Assembly (NCBI GenBank): GCA_910587695.1
Contig: CAJUNC010000003.1
Location: 1 to 64,000, forward strand
Source of the DNA: an uncultured Lactobacillus sp.
Lineage (GTDB): Bacteria > Bacillota > Bacilli > Lactobacillales > Lactobacillaceae
Length of the DNA stretch: 64,000 nucleotides
Direction: 5' to 3'
This document shows, in pieces, positions 1 through 6,826 of the stretch. A program made the position numbers and the translations under genes. Numbering within the stretch: position 1 is the first letter of the stretch; the number at the start of each line of letters is the position of its first letter. A model generated the notes under the pieces. It was not told where the DNA came from. It searched no databases and was given only the letters and a program-made list of their open reading frames with translations.

Positions 1-35
1 CAAATGTAATCATTTGATATATTTGATTACGTTTG
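1..35. repeat. Imperfect inverted repeat at the window edge
   Basis: A 12-base arm at 1-12 pairs with 24-35, with a single G-T mismatch and an AT-rich loop. It has no T-run, so it does not look like a terminator. It could be an operator or part of a structure cut by the window edge. It does not match the TACANNTGTA copper box. Confidence 0.4.
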
Positions 36-54
36 TTCACGTTTTATATAGCAG

Positions 55-174
55 ATGAAAAAGTATCGTGGTTTTAATGCTGCGAACCTTAAATACTATG
101 AATTATCAGAAGCGCATCATACGTTAGAAGCGACTGTCATACTGTTTGAGCATTATGCAAAACAGATCTTTTAG
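55..174 (+). CDS. Possible small ORF, 39 aa, unknown
   Basis: An ATG-started frame of 39 codons, with an in-frame TAG just upstream at 49-51. I see no convincing ribosome binding site. The product is hydrophilic with many aromatic residues and is not recognised. It lies 9 bases before a better-supported small ORF. It may be the remnant of a longer gene that begins outside the window. Confidence 0.25.
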   Translation: MKKYRGFNAANLKYYELSEAHHTLEATVILFEHYAKQIF

Positions 175-183
175 GTGAACATT

Positions 184-282
184 ATGAAAGATAGATCTGA
201 CCAACGTATTAAGACTCGGCAAGCACTAGTTTTAGTAGGGACTTTGATCGTTTTAGGTGTGATCCTGAGTTTAATAATGTAA
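184..282 (+). CDS. Putative 32-aa single-span membrane peptide
   Basis: The ORF starts at an ATG preceded by AGGTGA at a good distance. The first dozen residues are charged (KDRSDQRIKTR) and the rest form one hydrophobic helix of about 19 residues that ends the protein. The shape resembles small DUF4044-type proteins of lactobacilli, but I cannot assign it to a family. A strong terminator follows at 305-353, which supports a real transcript ending here. Confidence 0.45.
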   Translation: MKDRSDQRIKTRQALVLVGTLIVLGVILSLIM

Positions 283-304
283 GTACGGTCAGCACCGTAT
301 AGAT

Positions 305-353
305 AATGAGAGGGACCACTCTGCTGTGCATGCACTGGGCCCTCTCATTTTTT
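305..353 (+). terminator. Rho-independent terminator
   Basis: A perfect 10-bp stem (305-314 with 340-349) is followed by a T-run. It ends the transcript of the small ORFs. Confidence 0.75.
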
Positions 354-355
354 GA

Positions 356-621
356 CATTGCTATGTTTTGAAGGACAAATTGGTCGCTGAGTTGAAAAAT
401 GATGCTGGAAAGAAGAAAAATTATATAGAGTACGAACAAGAAGTGGAAACTCATGTTAGAAACGAGGTACAAAGAAAAGACAATGGATGGCTAGTTTAAG
501 CATATGATCAAAGAGGGGGATAGTCGTAAGAAGAGCATCTATTTGATGAATACTAGCAGGTCTTAAAGAACATGAGGCTATGAGATTTATGATAAATTTT
601 TGGTGGAATAATGTATCGTAA
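356..621 (+). pseudogene. Decayed gene remnant
   Basis: From about 356 one frame reads as a lysine/glutamate-rich protein for roughly 47 codons (KDKLVAELKNDAGKKKNY...) and stops at 497-499. The same frame then continues with protein-like codons broken by stops, and a +1 frame finishes with KEHEAMRFMINFWW and a stop at 619-621. No ATG start is present. I read this as an eroded gene, family unknown. With the promoter region after it, it fills the gene-free stretch 283-756. Confidence 0.3.
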
Positions 622-624
622 AAG

Positions 625-651
625 TTCACTTGAGTTCAAGTGGCTTTTTTT
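625..651 (+). terminator. Short terminator-like hairpin
   Basis: A 7-bp inverted repeat (627-633 with 636-642) with a tiny loop is followed by GGC and a run of seven T. It separates the debris at 356-621 from the nagB promoter. Confidence 0.5.
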
Positions 652-694
652 GCGCTAAGATAAAACTTAATTAAAAGTATCAAAAACATATTAC

Positions 695-745
695 TTGCAT
701 TTAGACACACTTAGAACTATAATTGGACTATACCAATACGGAAGG
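695..745 (+). promoter_or_regulatory. nagB promoter with NagR/GntR-type operator
   Basis: The -35 is TTGCAT (695-700) and the -10 is TATAAT (718-723), with a 17-bp spacer. A 16-bp palindrome, ATTGG-ACTATA-CCAAT, lies at 722-737 and overlaps the -10 and start site. This is the expected position for a repressor operator. Its half TATACCAAT recurs before glmS. The Shine-Dalgarno GGAAGG is at 740-745. Confidence 0.75.
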
Positions 746-756
746 ATGAATGGACC

Positions 757-1467
757 ATGGAAATTATTGTAGTTAAAGACAAATTTGAAGGTGGCAAAAA
801 GGCAGCAGAAATTTTTAAACAAGAACATGATAGCGGTGCCAAAGTTTTTGGCTTAGCGACTGGTGGGACACCAGAAACAACTTATGAACAGATAGTTGCA
901 AGCGACCTTGACTTTAGCGATGATGTTTCAGTCAATTTGGATGAGTATGTAGGCTTAGCCCCTGATGATGAACAAAGCTACCACTACTACATGCAACATC
1001 ATCTTTTTGACAAAAAGCCATTCAAGAAGTCCTACTTGCCAGATGGCACGAACCTTGATGCAAAAGCCGAGACTAAGCGTTATAGCCAAGTGATCGCAGA
1101 CAATCCGATCGATCTACAGCTTCTAGGGATCGGTGAAAATGGACATATTGGTTTCAATGAACCAGGAAGTGCTTTTGATTCAACGACTTCCAAGATCCAT
1201 TTGACCGACTCAACGATCAAAGCCAATTCACGTTACTTTGACAACTACGAAGATGTGCCTAAATATGCTTATTCAATGGGTATCGGCGAGATCATGAAAT
1301 CCAAGAAGATCTTGCTTGAAGCATTTGGCAAAAACAAAGCAGAAGCGATCAAAGCGATGGTCAAAGGTGAAGTGACGATAGATGTTCCCGCAAGTATTTT
1401 GCAAAAGCATCCAAATGTAACGGTGATCGTGGATGAAGATGCTGCTTCATTGTTAAATTTAGACTAG
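757..1467 (+). CDS. nagB: Glucosamine-6-phosphate deaminase
   Basis: The enzyme converts glucosamine-6-phosphate to fructose-6-phosphate and ammonia, feeding amino sugars into glycolysis in the cytosol. The 236-residue product has the short Gram-positive length. It shows the family motifs: the glycine-rich phosphate loop GLATGGTPETTY near residue 35, the catalytic-Asp segment VNLDEYVGL near 62, and GIGENGHIGFNEPG near 130. The ATG at 757 is preceded by GGAAGG. The gene stands alone behind a strong promoter with a palindromic operator overlapping the -10, so control by a glucosamine-phosphate-responsive GntR protein is likely. It opposes GlmS (42000-43817), whose promoter shares the operator half-site. 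Confidence 0.95.
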   Translation: MEIIVVKDKFEGGKKAAEIFKQEHDSGAKVFGLATGGTPETTYEQIVASDLDFSDDVSVNLDEYVGLAPDDEQSYHYYMQHHLFDKKPFKKSYLPDGTNLDAKAETKRYSQVIADNPIDLQLLGIGENGHIGFNEPGSAFDSTTSKIHLTDSTIKANSRYFDNYEDVPKYAYSMGIGEIMKSKKILLEAFGKNKAEAIKAMVKGEVTIDVPASILQKHPNVTVIVDEDAASLLNLD

Positions 1468-1514
1468 AGCAGTATCATGGTACTAACAGAGAACAGTTTT
1501 TAAAATTACTGTTA

Positions 1515-1913
1515 TTGGGTGATGAAGATGAAACTAAAGTGCAAACGTATTTGCAGACAGGAGATCTATATTTAGCTAAGAAATTTGGGCAAACAGTGGG
1601 TGTAGCTTTGATCGTACCAACTGAAGAGAAGACCACATTTGAATTAAAGAATTTAGCGGTCTTGCCTAAATTTCAACGCCAAAAGATCGCCACAAGACTT
1701 GTCGAATATGCGATCTTAGCTCAAAGTGCACAGGTCAAACGTTTGATCGTTGGTACCGGTGATGCTGATCTGAATAACATGCGGTTTTATCTGCGCAATG
1801 GTTTTCGCTTTTTGCGCATCGAACCTGATTTCTTTTTGAGTTACCAACAGCTGATCTATTCTGAGGGTATCTGTTTGAAGGATATGGTTTATTTTTACCG
1901 CGATCTTAGCTGA
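1515..1913 (+). CDS. GNAT family N-acetyltransferase
   Basis: The product has the GNAT acetyl-CoA fold: KNLAVLPKFQRQKIATRLVEY is the motif A region (the Q/R-x-x-G/A pyrophosphate loop), and NMRFYLRNGFRF is motif B. The substrate is unknown. The first standard start is TTG at 1515, giving 132 aa. However, the frame stays open and protein-like upstream (RLEQYHGTNREQFLKLL, from 1461), overlapping the end of nagB. Most GNATs have about 20 more N-terminal residues than the TTG start allows. A rare ATT start at 1449 or a sequence change is possible. It is probably co-transcribed with nagB and ends at a terminator at 1912-1944. Confidence 0.75.
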   Translation: MGDEDETKVQTYLQTGDLYLAKKFGQTVGVALIVPTEEKTTFELKNLAVLPKFQRQKIATRLVEYAILAQSAQVKRLIVGTGDADLNNMRFYLRNGFRFLRIEPDFFLSYQQLIYSEGICLKDMVYFYRDLS

Positions 1914-1944
1914 TCATGATGTAGAAGTCATGATCGGCTTTTTT
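1912..1944 (+). terminator. Terminator after the nagB-GNAT unit
   Basis: A perfect 8-bp stem (1912-1919 with 1928-1935) is followed by GGC and six T. It overlaps the GNAT stop codon. Confidence 0.8.
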
Positions 1945-1977
1945 GTTGATTTAAAAGAAAATTTTTTTATTATGGTA

Positions 1978-2011
1978 TATAATGTCTAATGTGTAGCCAA
2001 AATTTTGGCTA
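1978..2011 (+). promoter_or_regulatory. Extended -10 and perfect 18-bp palindrome upstream of the flippase gene
   Basis: TATAAT at 1978-1983 is followed by the perfect palindrome TAGCCAAAATTTTGGCTA at 1994-2011, in the presumed early 5' leader. This is a good operator candidate for a dimeric regulator. I see no second copy in the window. Confidence 0.5.
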
Positions 2012-2045
2012 AATACTGATCTTAAATTGAAAAGCGAGAATCGAA

Positions 2046-3653
2046 ATGAAAAACAAACTATTATCCGGAACTTTTTGGATGATGCTTGGGAGTATCCTTT
2101 CACGGATCTTAGGGATCATATATCTTATCCCGTGGCTGATGATGATCGGTTCGACTAGTGATCAAAATGCTGCCCAAGCTATTTTTAATGTAGCTTATAC
2201 ACCGTATGCTCTTTTTCTATCACTCGGAGTAGCTGGCTTTCCAACTGCGATCGCACGCCAAGTTGCTGAGTATAATGGGCAAAACCGCTTTAAAGATAGT
2301 GTCCATGTTTTTAAATATGGGATGTTGTTCATGCTCTTTACAGGTTCGTTGTGTGGGCTATTGCTCTATCTTTTTGCCCCAATGATCGCGCAAAGAAGTG
2401 CGGTCGTTTCGACTGAGGTAGCGACAACCGCGATCCGGGTGATGGTGCCGACCTTGATCATTTTGCCACCGATGAGTATGATCCGGGGCTTTTATCAAGG
2501 GAATTCCGATATGCAACCGATGGGCGTTTCTCAATTATGGGAACAATTGATCCGAGTTCTCTTTATTTTGGGGGCAACTTATTGGATCATGCTCATCCAA
2601 CATGGAAGTTACATCAAAGCGGTCAATTACAGTACGTTTGCGACTTTTATCGGGGCTTTGGCAAGTTACATATATTTGATCGCCTACTTAAAAAAGCGCA
2701 TGGGACATTACCGAAAGCTTTACCATGAAAGTGTTCCCGCTCACGATATGCATGTCTTTACGATCTTTAAAAATATTTTCAAAGAAGCTTTACCATTTAT
2801 CTTCGTTGGTTCAGCGATCACGATCTACCAATTCATCGATCAGCTGACCTTTAAAGATATCATGGTCGATCTGACGGGATTGGATGCACTACAAGCCCAG
2901 GATCTATACACGTATTTTTCAGCTAACCCAAGTAAGATCACGACCGTCGTTATCTCGTTAACGATCGCGATCTCTGAATCTTCTTTGCCGTTATTAGCAA
3001 CTTTGGCCAAGCGTAATGAAAAGCATCAGATCGGTAAAACGATCGCACAAAACATCGAATTGATGCTACTGACACTTTTGCCAAGTTCGCTATTACTAGC
3101 GGTATTGTCGTGGGAAGTAAATGGGGTATTTTTCCCCTTTAGTCATTTGGGAGCTAACTTGTTAGCGTATGCCTTAGTCACAAGTATTGCGTTGGCTTTG
3201 TTTACAGACTTCTTTACGATCGTCCAATCACTTGGCAAACATCGCCTAGCTGTACGTTATTTGACTTTAGGGATCATTTTGAAATTAGCCTTACAAGTTC
3301 CGTTTACCTATCTTTTTGGGGCGTACGGTGCTTTAAGTGCAACGACAGTGTCATTTTTACTGATCTCCTTAGGGGTGTATGGCCAGATAAAGAAGCATTA
3401 CCTGGTAAGAGGTCAGATGAAAAATGTGAAGTTGATCATTGTGATCAATCTATTGGTGGCTTTAGCGGCTTATCTGACAAATAAATTGATCAGTTTAGTC
3501 TATTTACCACAAAATAAATTAACTGCCTTCTTGTATGCAGCGCTCTTTGGCGGGGCTTTTGTTCTGTTGTATATCGCCTTGTTGAACAAAAGTGGCATTT
3601 TCAAAGAAGTCTTTGGTTTTAAAGTTAAATTAGCTGTCAAGGGCAAACATTAG
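2046..3653 (+). CDS. Polysaccharide/lipid II flippase family membrane protein (MurJ/YtgP-like)
   Basis: A 535-residue integral membrane protein of the MOP (MATE/PST/MurJ) superfamily. It begins with the typical KNKLLSGTFWMMLGSILSRILGIIYLIPW segment and has about 14 hydrophobic segments. Proteins of this type in Firmicutes (B. subtilis YtgP/MurJ, YabM, SpoVB) flip undecaprenyl-linked precursors for peptidoglycan or polysaccharide across the membrane. The length and N-terminus fit YtgP/MurJ better than a sugar-specific Wzx. It is monocistronic, with its own -10 and a palindrome in the leader and a long hairpin after it. Which lipid-linked substrate it moves cannot be told from the sequence. Confidence 0.85.
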   Translation: MKNKLLSGTFWMMLGSILSRILGIIYLIPWLMMIGSTSDQNAAQAIFNVAYTPYALFLSLGVAGFPTAIARQVAEYNGQNRFKDSVHVFKYGMLFMLFTGSLCGLLLYLFAPMIAQRSAVVSTEVATTAIRVMVPTLIILPPMSMIRGFYQGNSDMQPMGVSQLWEQLIRVLFILGATYWIMLIQHGSYIKAVNYSTFATFIGALASYIYLIAYLKKRMGHYRKLYHESVPAHDMHVFTIFKNIFKEALPFIFVGSAITIYQFIDQLTFKDIMVDLTGLDALQAQDLYTYFSANPSKITTVVISLTIAISESSLPLLATLAKRNEKHQIGKTIAQNIELMLLTLLPSSLLLAVLSWEVNGVFFPFSHLGANLLAYALVTSIALALFTDFFTIVQSLGKHRLAVRYLTLGIILKLALQVPFTYLFGAYGALSATTVSFLLISLGVYGQIKKHYLVRGQMKNVKLIIVINLLVALAAYLTNKLISLVYLPQNKLTAFLYAALFGGAFVLLYIALLNKSGIFKEVFGFKVKLAVKGKH

Positions 3654-3664
3654 CTGGGTGCATG

Positions 3665-3722
3665 AATAACGAGGACTCTATCATGATGTGTATTTTTGCA
3701 TTGTGATGGAGTCCTTGTTATT
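3665..3722 (+). terminator. Long inverted repeat after the flippase gene
   Basis: The arms at about 3665-3683 and 3704-3722 pair over roughly 19 bases with one or two mismatches. There is little of a T-run. It resembles the other long 3'-end hairpins in this window. Confidence 0.6.
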
Positions 3723-3735
3723 TCGTGGGGTCTTG

Positions 3736-3840
3736 TCCTCCAAAATGCAGAGCCTAGATAGCTACGGGTAGCCAATGATGCAAAAGACGCATCATAGCCA
3801 CTCCTAGGCTATCTGTACGGCTCAAAGCGCATTTTTGCAC
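3736..3840. repeat. Nested palindromic intergenic element
   Basis: About 105 bases fold into nested stems: 3741-3748 with 3829-3837, 3751-3755 with 3819-3823, 3757-3763 with 3808-3814, and an inner perfect stem 3775-3781 with 3789-3795. It has no ORF and no T-run. It could be a small palindromic repeat of the REP/MITE kind or a structured leader. It lies just before the ABC importer promoter (TTGACA at 3855-3860). Confidence 0.5.
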
Positions 3841-3920
3841 ACTGAGTACTTTAGTTGACAGTTGATAATTTTTTTCTTAAACTTTCAGTGACTAAAAATT
3901 TATGGATGGAGATGTTATTG

Positions 3921-4886
3921 GTGAAACACACTAAATTACTTACTACATTAGGCGCCTTTTTATTGGTCGTCTTGACTTTGAGTGCGTGCGCTCCGAGTGA
4001 AGATGCCGTCAAAAATAGCTCTTCTTCAGCAAGCTCTGATAAAAAAGTTACTTTAAATATTGGAACGATGCCGGCACCAGATTCTTTGCCATTATATGTT
4101 GCTCAAAAAGAAGGATATTTTAAAGATCAAGGTTTAGATGTCAAATTAACTAACTTTAAATCACCTAAAGAGCGTGATGCAGCGATCTCTGGAGGACAAT
4201 TGGATGCTGCTGTGACTGATGTGGTCGCTTTAGCTAGTTATGTCAATGGTGACCTAGGTTGGAAGAGTGCTACTGGCTTGACAGGTTATTTTGGGATCGT
4301 CACAAGTGATGATAGTGTAAAAAATGTGGCTGACCTTAAAGGTAGATCAGTTGCAACTTTGCCACGTCAAACCCCAACATTTTATCTATATCAACAATTA
4401 AAGCAAAATGGCCTTTCCGCTAATGACGTAACGATCAAAGAAGTCCCAGCTATTCCAGCCCGTTTGCAATTAGTTGAACAAAAGCAAGCTGATGCCACGA
4501 TCTTGCCTGATCCATTTTTGAGTATGGCTAAAGCAAGTGGCTTAAAAGAGATCGCTAAAAGTGATCCTAAGACTTACCAAACAACGATCCTTGGTGTGGA
4601 TAAGAAATTAGGCGATGACAGGGCCACTTTGGCAAAATTGACGACAGCATATAATAAGGCAGTTGCTCAGATCAATAAGCACAAAGCTAGCGATTATCAA
4701 GCGATCTTGACCAAAGACCTAGGGTTCCCTGAAACTGTCGCTAAAAACTACACATTGCCTCATTATGAAAAAGCTGGGCGTGTACCAGCTAAGATGCTTC
4801 AAGCAGCCTTCAACTATGCTAAAGAAGAGGGGATCTTGAAAAATGATATTGATGCTAGTCACTACCAATTACCGGTGGCTAAGTAA
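3921..4886 (+). CDS. ABC transporter substrate-binding lipoprotein, NMT1/THI5-like
   Basis: An extracytoplasmic solute receptor of the NitT/TauT family. From the GTG at 3921 (GGAG nine bases upstream) it gives 321 aa with a signal peptide and the lipobox LSAC near residue 24. A serine-rich linker follows, then an NMT1/THI5-like domain (IGTMPAPDSLPLYVAQKEGYF). The frame is open upstream to 3855, but that would start on the -35 TTGACA, so I reject the longer form. The stop overlaps the next ATG by one base. The ligand is unknown: relatives bind sulfonates, nitrate or thiamine pyrimidine precursors. No TPP riboswitch precedes it. Confidence 0.85.
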   Translation: MKHTKLLTTLGAFLLVVLTLSACAPSEDAVKNSSSSASSDKKVTLNIGTMPAPDSLPLYVAQKEGYFKDQGLDVKLTNFKSPKERDAAISGGQLDAAVTDVVALASYVNGDLGWKSATGLTGYFGIVTSDDSVKNVADLKGRSVATLPRQTPTFYLYQQLKQNGLSANDVTIKEVPAIPARLQLVEQKQADATILPDPFLSMAKASGLKEIAKSDPKTYQTTILGVDKKLGDDRATLAKLTTAYNKAVAQINKHKASDYQAILTKDLGFPETVAKNYTLPHYEKAGRVPAKMLQAAFNYAKEEGILKNDIDASHYQLPVAK

Positions 4887-5608
4887 TGTTTGAACTTGAA
4901 CACTTGACGATCGGATATGCGAAACGTCAAGTGATCACCGATCTTAGCTTGACGCTTCCTGAACAGACGATCTTAGCTATTTTGGGTCCATCTGGTAGTG
5001 GAAAAACGACGCTTTTAAATGCGATCGCAGGCTTATTGCCTCATAGTGGTGAGATCTATTTAAATTCTGAACCAGTCACGCCTAAGCAAGCGACACTTGC
5101 ACTGGTACCTCAAGATTATGGCTTATTACCTTGGAAACGTGTCCTACAAAACATCAAACTAGGGGCTAAGCTCAGAGGACAAAAGCTGGATACCAAAAAA
5201 ATACAGCAGCTGTGTGAGACCTTGGAATTGACAGACGTTTTAACTCGTTATCCCAGTCAGCTTTCTGGGGGCCAAAAGCAACGGGTAGCCTTAGCGCGGG
5301 CCTTTGCTTTGACACCTGATCTATTATTGTTGGATGAAGCTTTCTCAGCTTTAGATACGGTGATCAAGCGCCGAGCCCAACAGTTGTTTTTAGCCCAGTG
5401 GCAACAAAGCCCAGTAACAACATTAATGGTCACGCATGATCTGAAAGAAGCTTTACAACTCAGTGATCAGATCTTGATCTTGACCAAAGATCAGCCACGT
5501 TTAATTGAAAATCCACTCCAAGAGATCTCATTTGCTAAACGTGACCGATCAGAGATCTTGACCCCGGCTTTGACGAAATTAGAAGGGTTGGTGTCAACAT
5601 TATGGTAA
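4886..5608 (+). CDS. ABC transporter ATP-binding protein (NitT/TauT type)
   Basis: The 240-residue ATPase energises the importer encoded by its neighbours. It has Walker A GPSGSGKTT (about residues 34-42), Q-loop VPQDYGLLPW, signature LSGGQKQR, Walker B LLLLDEAFSALD and the H-loop VTHDLKEAL. Its ATG overlaps the stop of the binding-protein gene, and its own end overlaps the permease start by seven bases. Translation is therefore probably coupled across the three genes. Confidence 0.9.
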   Translation: MFELEHLTIGYAKRQVITDLSLTLPEQTILAILGPSGSGKTTLLNAIAGLLPHSGEIYLNSEPVTPKQATLALVPQDYGLLPWKRVLQNIKLGAKLRGQKLDTKKIQQLCETLELTDVLTRYPSQLSGGQKQRVALARAFALTPDLLLLDEAFSALDTVIKRRAQQLFLAQWQQSPVTTLMVTHDLKEALQLSDQILILTKDQPRLIENPLQEISFAKRDRSEILTPALTKLEGLVSTLW

Positions 5609-6342
5609 AACGTGGACTGCAATTACTGTATGCTGTGGTGATCTTGCATGTTTTGTGGGCACTTGGGGCTTGGTTCGTGGATCGACCACTTTTGCCGTCA
5701 CCTTGGGCTGTATATATGTATTTTCCGCACTTGCTGAATATAGATCTATGGTGGAATATCTACTTTAGTTTGTATCGTCTAGCAATGAGTTTAGTGTTTG
5801 CGACACTCATTGGGGTCCCATTGGGGATCATGAGTGTCCGGTTGCCTAAATTTGGAGCTTTATTTGAACCTTTGGTGTATTTTACGTATCCGATTCCAAA
5901 GATCGCTTTCTTGCCCGTGATCATGTTGTTAGCGGGCTTAGGCAATGCCTCAAAGATCATTACGATCACTTTGATCATCGTTTTTCAAATTATCATCGGA
6001 GTCCGAGATGCAGTCAAACAGATCCCACCTACGATGTATCAAGTGCTAGATGTGCTGGCAGCAAATCGGTGGCAGACTTTTATCAATGTAACGGGACCAG
6101 CGAGTTTGGCGGGCTTTTTCTCTGCGCTAAAGATCGCTTTAGGGACTGCCATTGCCACGCTGTTTTTCACGGAGATGTATGGGACACAGTATGGTATGGG
6201 TTACTATATCATGGACCAGTGGAATCGTCTGGATTACTTAGCGATGTTTGGCGGGATCATTGTGATCAGCGTGGTCTCATTTCTTTTGTTTTTGACGATC
6301 AGCGGTTTAGAGCGGTATTGCTTACGCTGGCAAAATAAATAA
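5602..6342 (+). CDS. ABC transporter permease (NitT/TauT type)
   Basis: The 246-residue inner-membrane channel of the same importer. It has about six hydrophobic helices. The cytoplasmic coupling loop carries the binding-protein-dependent permease (EAA-type) pattern around residues 140-170 (YQVLDVLAANRWQTFINVTGPASLAG). It is the last gene of the operon and is followed by a clear terminator at 6349-6381. Confidence 0.9.
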   Translation: MVKRGLQLLYAVVILHVLWALGAWFVDRPLLPSPWAVYMYFPHLLNIDLWWNIYFSLYRLAMSLVFATLIGVPLGIMSVRLPKFGALFEPLVYFTYPIPKIAFLPVIMLLAGLGNASKIITITLIIVFQIIIGVRDAVKQIPPTMYQVLDVLAANRWQTFINVTGPASLAGFFSALKIALGTAIATLFFTEMYGTQYGMGYYIMDQWNRLDYLAMFGGIIVISVVSFLLFLTISGLERYCLRWQNK

Positions 6343-6348
6343 TATGTG

Positions 6349-6381
6349 AAAGTTCAGTCGCACAAGAGGCTGAACTTTTTT
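6349..6381 (+). terminator. Terminator of the ABC importer operon
   Basis: A 9-bp stem (6349-6357 with 6370-6378) is followed by T residues. The end of the T-run merges with the copper promoter. Confidence 0.8.
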
Positions 6382-6382
6382 A

Positions 6383-6431
6383 TTGACATTTGTAAACTTA
6401 GGTGTATCATATAGTTGTGATTACAAATGTA
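6383..6431 (+). promoter_or_regulatory. Copper operon promoter with two cop boxes
   Basis: The -35 is TTGACA (6383-6388) and the -10 is TATCAT (6405-6410), with a 16-bp spacer. A perfect CopY-type box TACAAATGTA sits at 6422-6431. A one-mismatch copy, GACATTTGTA at 6385-6394, overlaps the -35. This is the classical CopY repressor arrangement, but no copY gene lies in the window. Confidence 0.75.
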
Positions 6432-6451
6432 AACGAAAGAGGGAGAAGTAA

Positions 6452-6826
6452 ATGGCACAGGTATTGACACTAGTTGTAGCAGTCGTTTTGATCGGATTTA
6501 TCAGTTGGTGGTTCTTTGGCGATCATGAACAAAAAGAGGTAAGTGCAACGATGAAAGATAAAAATTTGCAAAAAGTAAAAGTTGTAGTTGATGGGGGGTA
6601 TACACCAAACACTGTTGTTTTGAAAAAGGATGTCCCAGCTGAGATCGTCTTTGAACGCAAAGATCCATCAGCATGTTTAGAAAAAGTCGTCTTTGAAGAC
6701 TTTGGGATCAATGAGACCTTGCCAAAAGATCAAGACCATGCGATCAAGATCGATACGCATAAGGCGGGTGAATTCAACTATGCTTGTGGGATGAACATGT
6801 TTCATGGGAAGGTGATCGTTAAATGA
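6452..6826 (+). CDS. Membrane-anchored cupredoxin-domain copper-binding protein
   Basis: A 124-residue protein with one N-terminal transmembrane helix (residues 3-22) and an extracytoplasmic cupredoxin fold of the EfeO/plastocyanin type. Candidate copper ligands are the Cys in DPSACLEK and the C-terminal cluster CGMNMFHG (Cys, Met, Met, His). It probably binds Cu outside the membrane or passes it to or from the ATPase. It is the first gene of the operon, and its stop overlaps the ATPase start by four bases. The two upstream cop boxes imply induction by copper. Confidence 0.85.
   Translation: MAQVLTLVVAVVLIGFISWWFFGDHEQKEVSATMKDKNLQKVKVVVDGGYTPNTVVLKKDVPAEIVFERKDPSACLEKVVFEDFGINETLPKDQDHAIKIDTHKAGEFNYACGMNMFHGKVIVK

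Noticed and set aside
1..35. Inverted repeat as a copper box
   Set aside because: It lacks the TACANNTGTA core and no copper gene follows.
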